DNA from: an uncultured Francisella sp.
GTDB taxonomy: Bacteria > Pseudomonadota > Gammaproteobacteria > Burkholderiales > Neisseriaceae
Reading direction: 5' to 3'
NCBI GenBank assembly: GCA_943914555.1
Contig: CALUCM010000003.1
Coordinates: 6,509 to 70,508, forward strand
DNA length: 64,000 nt
Made by a program: the position numbers and the translations under genes. The notes beneath the pieces were generated by a model. That model was not told where the DNA came from. It saw nothing but the letters and a program-made list of their open reading frames with translations, and did not search any database. Shown here one piece after another: positions 42,852 through 52,165 of the stretch; position 1 is the stretch's first letter; every line of letters starts with the position of its first letter.

Positions 42852-44324
42852 TCAACTCGCTTTTGAATTATTAAGAAAACGACTTTCTTGCTTAAATTTT
42901 TCCCAAATATCATCTTTAAGTCGTTCAGATACATTTCCCCATAGATTAATGGCTCTTTCTAAAATCACCTGATTTTTTATACTGCTCATATGGTTGGCGA
43001 TATTAGCTGCTGTTCTTTGCTTTTCGCCTTCATCAAATAGCTTGTATAGTGCTTTTGGCTGAGAAAAATAGTCATCATCATAATCGCGAAAATCATAATG
43101 AAGCGCTTCTCTTTCAAGTCGCAAAGGAGGCTCTTCTTCACCGATTGTTTCATAAATATTTTGACTATTAGGTGCATAGTTTACTTCATCTCCTCCATTA
43201 CCATCAGTGCGCATAAAGCCATCTCTATGTACACTATGATATGGTGTAATAGGGCGATTGACAGGTATTTCACGGTGGTTAACACCTAAACGATAACGAT
43301 GAGCATCACCATAGGCAAAAATGCGCCCTTGTAATACGCGATCGGGTGATAATCCTATTCCAGGAACTAAATGTGCGGGAGTAAAGGCAGCTTGTTCAAC
43401 GGTTTGAAAATAATTTTTTGGTATTTCATTAAATTCCATAATACCCACCGGAATTAGAGGATAGTCACCATGCGGCCAGACTTTGGTTAAATCAAAGGGA
43501 TGAATATGATAGGTGTACGCTTCGTCTTCTGGCATGATTTGTACATATAATTTCCAGCGAGGAAAGTCTCCACGTTTAATGGCATCCAACATATCATTTT
43601 GTGATGATTCGCGATCTTCACCAATAACAATCTTGGATTGATCATCGGTAAAGAATTTATTTCCTAATAAGCTTTTAAAATGAAACTTAACCCAAAAACG
43701 CTGATTATCTTTATTAATAAAGCTAAAGGTGTGACTTCCGTAACCATCTAAATGACGTGCATCGGTGGGAATACCTCGGTCAGACATTAGAATTAATACT
43801 TGATGATAACTTTCTGGGTTAAGTGACCAAAAATCCCATGCTGCCTCATTATTTTTTGTATTAGTTTTGGGATCTCTTTTTTGGGTATGAATAAAATCAG
43901 GGAATTTGAGTGGATCACGAATAAAAAATACAGGAGTATTGTTCCCAACTAAGTCCCAATTACCTTCTCTGGTATAAAATTTAAGCGCGAAACCTCGAAC
44001 ATCGCGTTCAGCGTCTGCAGCCCCTCTTTCTGCGGCAACGACTGAAATACGCCCAAAAACTCGTGTTTCTTTGCCAATTTCACTAAAAATATCTGCTTTA
44101 GTAAAAGCAGTGATATCGTCAGTGACAGTAAATTTTCCGTAGGCGCCTACAGCTTTGGCATGAACGACTCGCTCTGGAATCCGCTCTCTATCAAAATGAG
44201 CTATTTTTTCTAAAAACCAATGATCTTGCAACAGTAATGGCGATTTGGGTCCAGTGGATAAGGTATTATTATCATTGACTACTGGAGCACCGTTATCAGA
44301 AAACAGTTTGTTTTGTTTTATCAT
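42852..44324 (-). CDS. katA: haem catalase (monofunctional, clade-3-like)
   Basis: Converts hydrogen peroxide to water and oxygen. The 490-residue small-subunit catalase retains the distal His in RVVHAKAVGAYG (His55), the distal Asn in LVGNNTPVFF (Asn128), FWSLNPESYHQV, and the proximal haem Tyr in GRIFAYGDAHRYRLG near residue 338. An ideal AAGGAGG lies upstream. It is the last gene of a minus-strand run ygfZ, two DUF4442 genes, katA, with a 30-bp gap before it. No catalase signal peptide is seen, so it is cytoplasmic. Confidence 0.96.
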   Translation of the reverse strand: MIKQNKLFSDNGAPVVNDNNTLSTGPKSPLLLQDHWFLEKIAHFDRERIPERVVHAKAVGAYGKFTVTDDITAFTKADIFSEIGKETRVFGRISVVAAERGAADAERDVRGFALKFYTREGNWDLVGNNTPVFFIRDPLKFPDFIHTQKRDPKTNTKNNEAAWDFWSLNPESYHQVLILMSDRGIPTDARHLDGYGSHTFSFINKDNQRFWVKFHFKSLLGNKFFTDDQSKIVIGEDRESSQNDMLDAIKRGDFPRWKLYVQIMPEDEAYTYHIHPFDLTKVWPHGDYPLIPVGIMEFNEIPKNYFQTVEQAAFTPAHLVPGIGLSPDRVLQGRIFAYGDAHRYRLGVNHREIPVNRPITPYHSVHRDGFMRTDGNGGDEVNYAPNSQNIYETIGEEEPPLRLEREALHYDFRDYDDDYFSQPKALYKLFDEGEKQRTAANIANHMSSIKNQVILERAINLWGNVSERLKDDIWEKFKQESRFLNNSKAS

Positions 44325-44354
44325 GTTGGTTCCTCCTTGATGTTTTCTATAATT

Positions 44355-44861
44355 TTATTTTAATGTCGCCTCCTCACCTTTGATATTAATAGGTCGATAT
44401 TCTGCCTTCAATCTAACATATAGAGTTCGGGTGACAGAAGCAACCTCATTGCCCATCGTATCATAGAGAGAGTCGTCTGTCACATACAAGAATTTATTTC
44501 CACTTGCAGTATTCTGATAGATCGATTCAAGCATTTGATCACTGACAGTGCAGTCTAAAACAATATCGGTTCTACCTGGCTTTTTGAACTCGATTTCCGC
44601 CATTTTGTCCCACACATGGTAGCGCTTACCCAAAATGCATATCAGCATCAGTGAATAAATGGGGTCAGACATAGCAAATAGACTACCACCATATTGAGTG
44701 CCATTGAGGTTTTTAGTAAAAGATCTGTGTTTTAAAATAACACGACAATGCTTAAAATCCTGGCTTAATTCAGCAATTTTAATCCCTGCAAACAAAAAAG
44801 GTGGCCATAAATTCATAAAGTGGCGAACAAAATTGGCGTTTTTAGGTAAATGTTCTAGCAT
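44355..44861 (-). CDS. DUF4442 hotdog-fold protein (thioesterase-like), paralogue 2
   Basis: A 168-residue hotdog-fold protein of the DUF4442/PaaI-like group, whose members include putative acyl-CoA thioesterases. Key segments are NLWPPFLFAGIKIAELS, the fold-defining NGTQYGGSLFAMSDPIY, a conserved EFKKPGRTDI strand and a C-terminal SVTRTLYVRLK. It is an evident tandem duplicate of the neighbouring upstream gene, which ends 3 bp before it. No catalytic residue can be assigned with certainty, so enzymatic activity is inference. Confidence 0.8.
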   Translation of the reverse strand: MLEHLPKNANFVRHFMNLWPPFLFAGIKIAELSQDFKHCRVILKHRSFTKNLNGTQYGGSLFAMSDPIYSLMLICILGKRYHVWDKMAEIEFKKPGRTDIVLDCTVSDQMLESIYQNTASGNKFLYVTDDSLYDTMGNEVASVTRTLYVRLKAEYRPINIKGEEATLK

Positions 44862-44864
44862 AAC

Positions 44865-45380
44865 TTATTCCTTCTCAGTCAACGGGAGTGAAGAAGAAGA
44901 GGGGGTTTGGCGGTATTTATTTTTTAAACGGACATAAAGGGTGCGGGCAATAGTAGCAATCTCATTTCCTTTTTTATCGTGTATGGTGGCAAACACGGTA
45001 GGAAAATATTTTTCGCCATTTTTGGTGTGTTCAATAATCTCGTTAATAAACAAAGGAGTGATTACACCTTCTAAGTACACTGCACCAAAGCCTGGATGTT
45101 TAAAATCAATCACAGATTTTTTATCCCATATATAGTATTTATCCCAACCTAAAATGGCCATAAGTATAGTGCCATATATGGCATCGGACATGGAAAAAAG
45201 GCTTCCCCCGAATTGAGAGCCATTAGCGTTGCGAGTACCAGGCCAATTTCTTAATTTGACTTGGAAACGATGAAAATCTCGTGAAATATAGGTGATCTTG
45301 ATACCACTAAAAAACAGGGGGGGGAATAGATTGAGAAATAGTTTTAGAAAAGAAGGATATTTGAAAACCCAATGTTTCAT
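44865..45380 (-). CDS. DUF4442 hotdog-fold protein (thioesterase-like), paralogue 1
   Basis: A 171-residue paralogue of the following gene, sharing NLFPPLFFSGIKITYIS, NGSQFGGSLFSMSDAIY, a DFKHPG strand and IARTLYVRLKNKYR. The C-terminus is a low-complexity Ser tail. An eight-base C tract (plus-strand G8, 45317-45324) encodes the PP near residue 20, where slippage would truncate the protein early. It lies 11 bp after ygfZ. Function is inferred only from the family. Confidence 0.8.
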   Translation of the reverse strand: MKHWVFKYPSFLKLFLNLFPPLFFSGIKITYISRDFHRFQVKLRNWPGTRNANGSQFGGSLFSMSDAIYGTILMAILGWDKYYIWDKKSVIDFKHPGFGAVYLEGVITPLFINEIIEHTKNGEKYFPTVFATIHDKKGNEIATIARTLYVRLKNKYRQTPSSSSLPLTEKE

Positions 45381-45391
45381 AAGAGATGCCC

Positions 45392-46243
45392 CTAGTAAAT
45401 AAATAATCTTTCACAGTGTAATGAATGCTTCACCCCTTCTATATCGGCATATAAAGATTCATTTTTAGCATTAATTTTTAATACAGCAAGCACAGCATAA
45501 TGTTGATCAGTTTGCTTAGCACAAGCGACGATTGAACCTATAACTTCTTTGTTGGCATAAACCGCACTGGCAACATCCAACTGCTTATTTGCAGTTAAAA
45601 GTGCAGGTCGTCTTCTAACTACACCACGATATTGAACACGAGCGATCACTTCTTGCCCGGGATAGCAGCCTTTTTTAAAGTGTAATGCACCTAAGTGCTC
45701 TAAATTAAGCATTTGTGGTACATATTTGCCGCTAGAAGCAGATTCTATCCAGCTAATTCCTTGCTTGATTTCAAATAACTGCCAATCATTGTCTGTACTG
45801 ATAGAAGATAAATCATCGGGAGGTGAAAGTTGGATGATGCTACCATCAGGACAAGCGATAACTAGAGCATTTGCTTCTTTATAAATGGCAAACTTGAATG
45901 GAAATGGAGGAGTGGTAGTGGCATTTTTGTCTATTTCAGCTGTGATTAAGTAATTGTCGCTTTGATCTTCTAGTGTGACTAGGCGCCGTACTTTGTAAAA
46001 GTTTAGGATTTCTAAAAGACGAGCTATCAGGTTGCGTTTGACGATAAATAGCAGCTCATTATCTAATTGGCGGATAACAATGCCATTAGCAATGACTCGG
46101 CCTTGTACAGAAGTATAAGCAGCATAACATGCTTCTCCTATTTTTAGCTCTAGGATGTGGTTTGATAGCTGGCTATGTAAAAAAGCCAGTGCGTCTTTAC
46201 CGCTAATGTGTACAACACCTAAGCTAGATAAGCGACAAGCCAT
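45392..46243 (-). CDS. ygfZ: folate-binding protein YgfZ, Fe-S cluster repair/assembly factor
   Basis: GcvT-related protein that uses tetrahydrofolate and supports activity of certain Fe-S enzymes such as MiaB. The diagnostic motif KGCYPGQEVIARVQYRG is present with its conserved Cys, preceded by FEIKQGISWI and VPQMLNLEHLGALHF. The ATG at 46243 gives 283 residues beginning MACRLSSLGVVHISGKD; a longer start at 46279 has a GAG-containing upstream sequence and cannot be excluded. A TATAAT on the minus strand (46273-46268) would put the transcript start between the two. Confidence 0.92.
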   Translation of the reverse strand: MACRLSSLGVVHISGKDALAFLHSQLSNHILELKIGEACYAAYTSVQGRVIANGIVIRQLDNELLFIVKRNLIARLLEILNFYKVRRLVTLEDQSDNYLITAEIDKNATTTPPFPFKFAIYKEANALVIACPDGSIIQLSPPDDLSSISTDNDWQLFEIKQGISWIESASSGKYVPQMLNLEHLGALHFKKGCYPGQEVIARVQYRGVVRRRPALLTANKQLDVASAVYANKEVIGSIVACAKQTDQHYAVLAVLKINAKNESLYADIEGVKHSLHCERLFIY

Positions 46244-46576
46244 GATTAAAATATATGAAAAACTACTATTATAGTGCATAATATTCTCATTTTATAGGAT
46301 AAGGAGCATCGGATCTGATACAGGCAATAGATATGTATATAAAAAAACATATGGTTTTGTTTGTTTTGTTTTGTTAGTAACCCAATGCACACAGTGTCTT
46401 GCTAGTAATATTGTTTTTATGACTTAGCAGAGTTTGTCCACTGATATTAATTAAAAGCAAAGGATGCACCTATGATTACTTGTCACTTTGTCTACTTGTG
46501 ATTTTTTATCTAGGTAGCAGAGTAGAGAGGTTAGGAAAGAAATTAATTTTTTCGCTGTGTATAGGACAATTAGATC
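46244..46576. other. 333-bp AT-rich gap between ygfZ and metF
   Basis: The end nearest ygfZ holds the likely ygfZ promoter (minus-strand TATAAT at 46273-46268). The middle contains a T/G-rich run (46352-46375, repeated TTTG-like units). No gene, hairpin terminator or repeat family was recognised in the remainder. Confidence 0.6.
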
Positions 46577-47434
46577 TTACTGCTTTAGAGTATTTTGTTG
46601 GAAACCCAATCGTTCACATATGGTAGAAACTAATCCTGCTTGATTTAAGGTATAAAAATGTAACCCCGGTGCTCCCTGATTGAGTAGTCGCTCACACAAT
46701 GATGTGACAAAGTCTAAGCCTAAGGCACGAATCGACGCAGTATCATCAGCATAAGACTGTAATCTCAGTCGTAACCAACGAGGGATCTCTGCGCCACAGC
46801 GCTCGGAAAACCGCGTTAATTTATTAAAACTGTAAATTGGCATGATACCCGGAATGATGGGTAAAGATAGTCCTTTGGCTTCAATTGCTTCCATAAAGTA
46901 AAAATAAGCGTCAATATTATAGAAATATTGAGTGATTGCTTTATCGGCTCCTGCATGACATTTCATAACGAAATAATCAATGTCATTTTGAGCATTTTTT
47001 GCTTGAGGATGTACTTCAGGATAAGCGGCGACAATCAATTTAAAGCGTGTTGTATAGCGATTTTTTAAGAAAGAAATCAATTCGTATGCGTTATTAAAGC
47101 CACTTGTTTCTCCAACTCCTGAGGGAAGATCTCCTCGCAGACAGATAAGTTCTCGGATGCCAAGTTCATCATAAAAAGAGAGAAGATCTTGGATCTCTTG
47201 AGAACTCGAGCCGATACAGGCAAGATGAGGAACCGCAGAAACCCTTTTTTCTGCTAGAATATCGCGGATTGTTTGTAATGTCCCTTCTTTGGTGCTACCG
47301 CCAGCGCCATAAGTACAGGAGAAAAACTCAGGTTGAAACTGGGATAGTTGAGCCCTTGTTGCAGCAAGCTTACGGTGTCCCTCTGCGGTTTTGGTGGGGA
47401 AAAATTCAAAGCTAAGCGGTGATCTCATTGTCAT
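46577..47434 (-). CDS. metF: 5,10-methylenetetrahydrofolate reductase
   Basis: FAD enzyme making 5-methyl-THF for methionine synthesis. The 285-residue TIM-barrel sequence has LSFEFFPTKT with the catalytic Glu, SCTYGAGGSTKEGT, HLACIGSS, LRGDLP with the FAD-binding region, ADKAITQYFYNIDAY, and IPGIMPIYS. All are typical. It is divergent from metG, with 92 bp between the starts and no MetJ box recognised. Confidence 0.96.
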   Translation of the reverse strand: MTMRSPLSFEFFPTKTAEGHRKLAATRAQLSQFQPEFFSCTYGAGGSTKEGTLQTIRDILAEKRVSAVPHLACIGSSSQEIQDLLSFYDELGIRELICLRGDLPSGVGETSGFNNAYELISFLKNRYTTRFKLIVAAYPEVHPQAKNAQNDIDYFVMKCHAGADKAITQYFYNIDAYFYFMEAIEAKGLSLPIIPGIMPIYSFNKLTRFSERCGAEIPRWLRLRLQSYADDTASIRALGLDFVTSLCERLLNQGAPGLHFYTLNQAGLVSTICERLGFQQNTLKQ

Positions 47435-47526
47435 TTATCAAATTGAGTGAACTTCAAATGTAATTGATGGGCTTTAATTAAGCAAGCATTTTAAATAAAT
47501 TTTTAGAATAAGCGATTATTTCATCC

Positions 47527-49194
47527 ATGAATAAGAGAAAAATTTTGGTCACAAGCGCTTTACCATATGCTAACGGGGACATCCATTTAGGACATTTGGT
47601 TGAACATATTCAAACTGATATCTGGGTTCGTTTTCAACGGTTAAATGGGCATGAATGCTACTATATATGTGCAGATGACGCACATGGCACACCGGTGATG
47701 TTGGCAGCAGAAAAAGCAGGAATGAGCCCGCAAGATTTTATTTCTAGTACCAGAGCCAATCATCTTAAAAACTTTCAAGATTTTTTTATTGATTACGATC
47801 ATTATAGTAGTACACATACTGCTGAAAATGAACGGTTAGTTATTGACGTATTTGAGCGCTTGCAGCAGGCCGGGGTGATTGAACAAAGAAAGATTGAACA
47901 GCTTTATGATCCAGAAAAGAATATGTTTTTACCTGATCGCTTCATTCAGGGGCAATGTCCAATCTGTGATACACCTGATCAGTATGGTGATCATTGTGAA
48001 GCTTGTGGCGCTACTTATGATTCGCGTGAGTTAAAACATCCTCGCTCCATTATCTCAGGAGCACAGCCAGTTCTCAAACATACCCAACATTTCTTTTTTA
48101 CTCTAAGTTGCTGTAAAGCTTTTTTGCAACAATGGACGGCAAGTCCTGCCCGTCTACAACGTGAGGCTCTTAACAAAATGAATGAATGGTTGAAAGGAGA
48201 CTTGCAAGATTGGGATATCACACGCGATAAGCCTTACTTTGGTTTTGAAATTCCACAGGCAGCATGCAAATATTTTTATGTATGGCTAGATGCACCCGTT
48301 GGCTATATGGCTTCTTTTCTTCAATTGTGTCAGAAAAAGAATATTGATTTTGAGCAGTTTTTTGCTAAAGATAGTCATGCAGAATTGCATCATTTTATCG
48401 GTAAAGATATTCTATATTTCCATGCTTTGTTTTGGCCAGCCATACTTCATGAAGCAGGCTATCGCACACCGACGCACATTCATGCTCATGGTTTTTTAAC
48501 GGTTAATGGCAAAAAGATGTCCAAATCACGCGGCACATTTATTACAGCACAAGCTTATTTAGATGCTGGGTTAGATCCCGAGTGGTTACGTTACTACTTA
48601 GCCTGTAAGTTAAATAATAAAATCGAAGATTTGGATCTTAATTGGCAAAGCTTTTATCTTAAAATCAATGGCGATTTGATTGGTAAATATATTAATATCG
48701 CTGCTAGAACAGCAGGTTTTATTCAAAAATGTTTTTTTGGCAAGGTGCTGGCCATCACTGATTCAAATTTACTTGCTCAGCTGCAGACTGAAAGCGTAAC
48801 AATTGCTTCTTCTTATGAAAAAAAGCAGTTTTCGCAAGTGTTGCGTATCATCATGAATCTAGTAGATCAAGTGAATGCCTATGTGGATCAATATAAACCT
48901 TGGGAACTTGCTAAAGAGAGTGATCAGAAAGAAAAGTTACATCGGGTGTGTAGTGAATTGATCCATGCATTTAGGATACTGACAATTTATCTTGCGCCTA
49001 TTTTACCTAGAACAGCACAAAAAGTGGCACAATTTTTGAATGTTTCGGCATTTACTTGGGCCGATAGTACTTCTTCTATCGATGTTCTAAGCATTAATCC
49101 ATATACACATTTGATGACAAGGGTGGAGCAAGCGCAGTTATCGAGTTTGGTATGTGAACCAGGACAATCAGTCATTAGTTCATATCAAGGATAG
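47527..49194 (+). CDS. metG: methionyl-tRNA synthetase, shortened form without the C-terminal tRNA-binding domain
   Basis: Charges tRNA-Met. The 555 residues cover the whole catalytic and anticodon-binding parts: SALPYANGDIHLGHLVEH (HIGH-type motif), zinc knuckle Cys pairs CPIC and CEAC, DAPVGYMASF, KMSKSRG (KMSKS loop near 327) and the helical domain with DLIGKYINIAAR and YKPWELAKES. E. coli MetG has about 120 more residues forming a tRNA-binding, dimerising domain. Here a stop follows SSYQG, and the missing domain is present only as a broken remnant downstream. The enzyme is probably active as a monomer. Confidence 0.96.
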   Translation: MNKRKILVTSALPYANGDIHLGHLVEHIQTDIWVRFQRLNGHECYYICADDAHGTPVMLAAEKAGMSPQDFISSTRANHLKNFQDFFIDYDHYSSTHTAENERLVIDVFERLQQAGVIEQRKIEQLYDPEKNMFLPDRFIQGQCPICDTPDQYGDHCEACGATYDSRELKHPRSIISGAQPVLKHTQHFFFTLSCCKAFLQQWTASPARLQREALNKMNEWLKGDLQDWDITRDKPYFGFEIPQAACKYFYVWLDAPVGYMASFLQLCQKKNIDFEQFFAKDSHAELHHFIGKDILYFHALFWPAILHEAGYRTPTHIHAHGFLTVNGKKMSKSRGTFITAQAYLDAGLDPEWLRYYLACKLNNKIEDLDLNWQSFYLKINGDLIGKYINIAARTAGFIQKCFFGKVLAITDSNLLAQLQTESVTIASSYEKKQFSQVLRIIMNLVDQVNAYVDQYKPWELAKESDQKEKLHRVCSELIHAFRILTIYLAPILPRTAQKVAQFLNVSAFTWADSTSSIDVLSINPYTHLMTRVEQAQLSSLVCEPGQSVISSYQG

Positions 49195-49227
49195 ATTCAA
49201 TGAACTCAAATCAATCTTTAAAACAAC

Positions 49228-49507
49228 AAAAGGGATGTGTTTGCTAAGATTGGCCTGCGTGAGCTAATCAGGTAAAAAAGTGACATGTGTGACAGGCAGT
49301 AATAAGCTTCTTTGTTTTAGATTGGCTTTGGTTAACAAGCCCAACGCATCATCTTTTCAGAGGGTGTTGCTAGCTTATCCACGGCCTGAACAACTGATCA
49401 GATACCGGGGGTAATTATTATTGCTCATTTCCCAACACATCAGATAGCACTTTTGGCAGATTTCTTAGGGAATGTTACTTTCGGTAGCTGATAAGCGAGG
49501 CGACTAA
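49228..49507 (+). pseudogene. decayed C-terminal tRNA-binding domain of metG
   Basis: Directly downstream of metG, translated fragments follow the order of the missing EMAP-II-like domain. In the metG frame 49234-49269 gives DVFAKIGLRELI (family: DDFAKVDLRxALI). 49272-49289 in another frame gives VKK, stop, HV. From 49301 in a third arrangement come NKLLCFRLAL and SFQRVLLAYPRPEQLI (family: DKLLRLTLDL and VFSGIKSAYPDPxAL). From 49411 VIIIAH (VVVANLAPRK), and near 49460 IS, stop, GMLLSVADK (ISEGMVLAA). At least three frameshifts and several stops separate these pieces. This is a fixed gene truncation, not one error. Confidence 0.85.
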
Positions 49508-49585
49508 ACTATGTTTGACTAAGCACAAATTTAGACAGGCAATTTCTTAAATTTTGCAGACAGACTTTATTTATTGCGTGAAATA

Positions 49586-49843
49586 TTAATTGTCTTGATA
49601 TCGAAAAAATACAATGTTACGGTGTTGCTCTTGTAGCTGACAAGAAGAACAGCTTTTATCGGGGCAAGAGGATTTAAGTGAAATAAAATGTGGCACACTT
49701 TTTGTGATGACCCCTTTTTTAATCCACAGTTGCATCATGGCTTCAATAGCACTTTCTGGTAGATTAAATTCTCTTGACAGCTCACCTAAGCTTGCTTTTC
49801 GGCGTGTTTTCACATAATTTTTTAACTGCATAATCAACATCAT
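49586..49843 (-). CDS. feoC: FeoC-like transcriptional/assembly factor of ferrous iron uptake
   Basis: A small winged-helix protein (85 residues) associated with FeoB. The N-terminal helix-turn-helix region reads KASLGELSREFNLPESAIEAMM, followed by a wing and three Cys (Cys60, 65, 68, spaced CX4CX2C), matching the FeoC Cys cluster except for a missing fourth Cys. The start overlaps the feoB stop (ATGA), so it is translated with feoB. Described roles are FeoB stabilisation and iron sensing; which applies here is unknown. Confidence 0.85.
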   Translation of the reverse strand: MMLIMQLKNYVKTRRKASLGELSREFNLPESAIEAMMQLWIKKGVITKSVPHFISLKSSCPDKSCSSCQLQEQHRNIVFFRYQDN

Positions 49844-52164
49844 AGGCTCCTTTTATGTATCAATAAGCGTGTATTGCACTGTTTTAGAAAAAACCATATA
49901 CCGATTAAAAATGACATTTCGCCTATCAGAAAAATTAAAGCGTGAGCACGTTTGGTAACGTCATAAAGTAGATAAGTTTGATAAAAAGCAGTGGAACAAA
50001 TCCAAGCCACAATGAGGGTCCAGAAAACAATAAGCATGGTCCAACGTAAATTAGACTCGCGATAGATGGCACCAATAGCAGCGACACAAGGTGTATAAAG
50101 CAAGATAAAGATAAGATAAGCAAATACTGCCGCTCGATTGGGAAATAATGTGTAAATTTTATTGACTGCCTGCGCATCAATTTCATTTCTTTCTTCAACA
50201 TCTTTGATATTACCACCAGCTAGATTAATACCAATGCCTAAAGGATCACTTAAATGTTTGGGCAACTCTTGAAGGTTATCTTTGGTGGTTGAAAGAGCTT
50301 CTTTAAATGAAGCCCATAGATCAAAAGTTTTCTTTACTTCTTGATGTCCGTGTCCTATTTGTTGGTACAGCGAATTAAGTGTTCCTATCACTACCTCTTT
50401 AGCCAGTATTCCTGTGATGATACCAACTGTTGCAGGCCAGTTTTCTTTTGTCAGTCCCATTGGTTTAAATATGACAGAGGCTGATTTAGCACTATAAGCT
50501 AGTAAAGATCGATCACTATTGCTATGCCCAAAACTTCCGTTAATTCCAACTGAATTGAAGATGGCCAGTACAGTAACTACAGCTAAAATAGCCTTGCCTG
50601 CTTTTTTTAGGAAAGATTTTAAGCGTACCCAAGTGGCAAGCATAAGACTTTTAAAAGTCGGTAAATGATAAAGCGGCAATTCCATAATAAAGGGTGATAA
50701 ATGCTGGCTTAGTAAAGCGCGTTTGAATAACAAACCAGTGAACATAGCAACAACGATGCCAAATAAATAAAGTGCGTAAACCACAACACCGCCATTTTTG
50801 GGAAAAAATATGCTAACAAAAAGAGCGTATACTGGCAGTCTAGCACTGCAGGAAATAAAGGGGATCATAGAAATGGAGAGCAGACGGTCCTCGGCATTTT
50901 CCAAAACTCTAGTCCCCATGATGGCAGGGATATTACAGCCAAAACCAACAATCATTGGCACAAACGCGCGCCCTGGTAAACCGATCATGCGCATGCCACG
51001 ATCAATGACCATTGCTGCTCTTGCTAAATATCCTGAATCTTCTAGAAAAGATAGGATGAGAAACATAAAGAAGATAACTGGAATAAAAGAGAGCGTAGTT
51101 TTAATTCCATCACCGATGCCATCTGATAAAATGGTGATCAACCATTCTGGGCTATGTAATTGTTCTAAAAGAAAGCGACTGCCATCGACGAACAACGCAC
51201 CAAAGAAAATATCAAAGAAATCATTAAAAGCTGTACCAAAGCTAATGGCAATTTGAAACATCAAAAAAATAACTAGTAAAAATAAAGGAATACCTGTCCA
51301 TTTGCCAAGTGTGAAACGATCTAGCTTTTCAGTAAACGCTGAAGTGGAGATACCGCTGATTTTCATCACTTGATTTGCCAATTGATCTATCACTTCATAG
51401 TGTGCTCCTGCTAAGGTGATATCAGCCCCTGCTCCTTCAGTGAGAGCAGATAATTGTTGCTGCGCTTTTTGTATTATCTTTTTTTCTATTGGAAGGTAAG
51501 CAGTATCTTTTAAATCATCTTTAATTAACAGTTCAAATAGTAAAAGCTCATTTAACTGTAATATTGTGCTGTTATGTGGTAATTGCTCTAGAGTTTGATC
51601 AATGATGGCTCTAACAGGCTTTGAGACCGTGTCAATATGTGTGTTTAAGGGTTTGTTTTGTGCAAAATGTTGAGTAATGGCACTCTTTAGTTGTTTAATA
51701 CCCTTCTTTTTGGTAGCGATAATGGGAATCACGGGGCAGCCTAAGGCTTTTTCTAGGCTTAAGATGTCAATATGTAGGCCCTTTATTTGCGCAACATCCA
51801 TCATATTTAACACCACAATTAGCGGTTGACGCATTTCTAAGAGCTGGAAGGTTAAGAATAAGTGACGTTGTAAATTTGAGGCATCCACAATATTAATCAA
51901 TAGACTTGTTTGATTATTGAGGGTAAATTCACGAGCGATCCACTCATCTTCTGAGATGCCTTGCTTATCACTTTCAATTGCATAAGTTCCCGGTAAATCA
52001 ATTACTTGGTAATGTTTGCCAGCAAAAAAATAGTCACCTGCTTTTTTTTCTGTAGTGACTCCAGGCCAATTACCCACCTTCTGATGGCTGCCGGTTAATA
52101 TATTAAATAGACAGGTCTTACCACAATTTGGGTTACCAATTAGGCTGATCATATGGTGACTCAT
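49840..52164 (-). CDS. feoB: ferrous iron transport protein FeoB
   Basis: Inner-membrane Fe(II) transporter with a cytosolic G domain. The 774-residue protein has G1 GNPNCGKTCLFN, G2/G3 region with DLPGTYAIE, G4 NMMD, a GDI-like helical linker, then two Gate-type repeats with FIPVIFFMFLILSFLEDSGYLARAA, GFGCNIPAI and a second set (VVIGTLNSLY, LLYTPCVAAIGAIYRE). All parts are complete. It is flanked by feoA (1-bp gap) and feoC (4-bp overlap), forming a standard feoABC operon. Confidence 0.97.
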   Translation of the reverse strand: MSHHMISLIGNPNCGKTCLFNILTGSHQKVGNWPGVTTEKKAGDYFFAGKHYQVIDLPGTYAIESDKQGISEDEWIAREFTLNNQTSLLINIVDASNLQRHLFLTFQLLEMRQPLIVVLNMMDVAQIKGLHIDILSLEKALGCPVIPIIATKKKGIKQLKSAITQHFAQNKPLNTHIDTVSKPVRAIIDQTLEQLPHNSTILQLNELLLFELLIKDDLKDTAYLPIEKKIIQKAQQQLSALTEGAGADITLAGAHYEVIDQLANQVMKISGISTSAFTEKLDRFTLGKWTGIPLFLLVIFLMFQIAISFGTAFNDFFDIFFGALFVDGSRFLLEQLHSPEWLITILSDGIGDGIKTTLSFIPVIFFMFLILSFLEDSGYLARAAMVIDRGMRMIGLPGRAFVPMIVGFGCNIPAIMGTRVLENAEDRLLSISMIPFISCSARLPVYALFVSIFFPKNGGVVVYALYLFGIVVAMFTGLLFKRALLSQHLSPFIMELPLYHLPTFKSLMLATWVRLKSFLKKAGKAILAVVTVLAIFNSVGINGSFGHSNSDRSLLAYSAKSASVIFKPMGLTKENWPATVGIITGILAKEVVIGTLNSLYQQIGHGHQEVKKTFDLWASFKEALSTTKDNLQELPKHLSDPLGIGINLAGGNIKDVEERNEIDAQAVNKIYTLFPNRAAVFAYLIFILLYTPCVAAIGAIYRESNLRWTMLIVFWTLIVAWICSTAFYQTYLLYDVTKRAHALIFLIGEMSFLIGIWFFLKQCNTRLLIHKRSL

Positions 52165-52165
52165 C

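Noticed and set aside
46352..46375. T/G-rich run as a repeat element
   Set aside because: It is low-complexity sequence without regular units or flanking repeats.
49192..49194. metG stop as a sequencing error
   Set aside because: The downstream remnant contains several further stops and frameshifts in different places, so one error cannot explain it.
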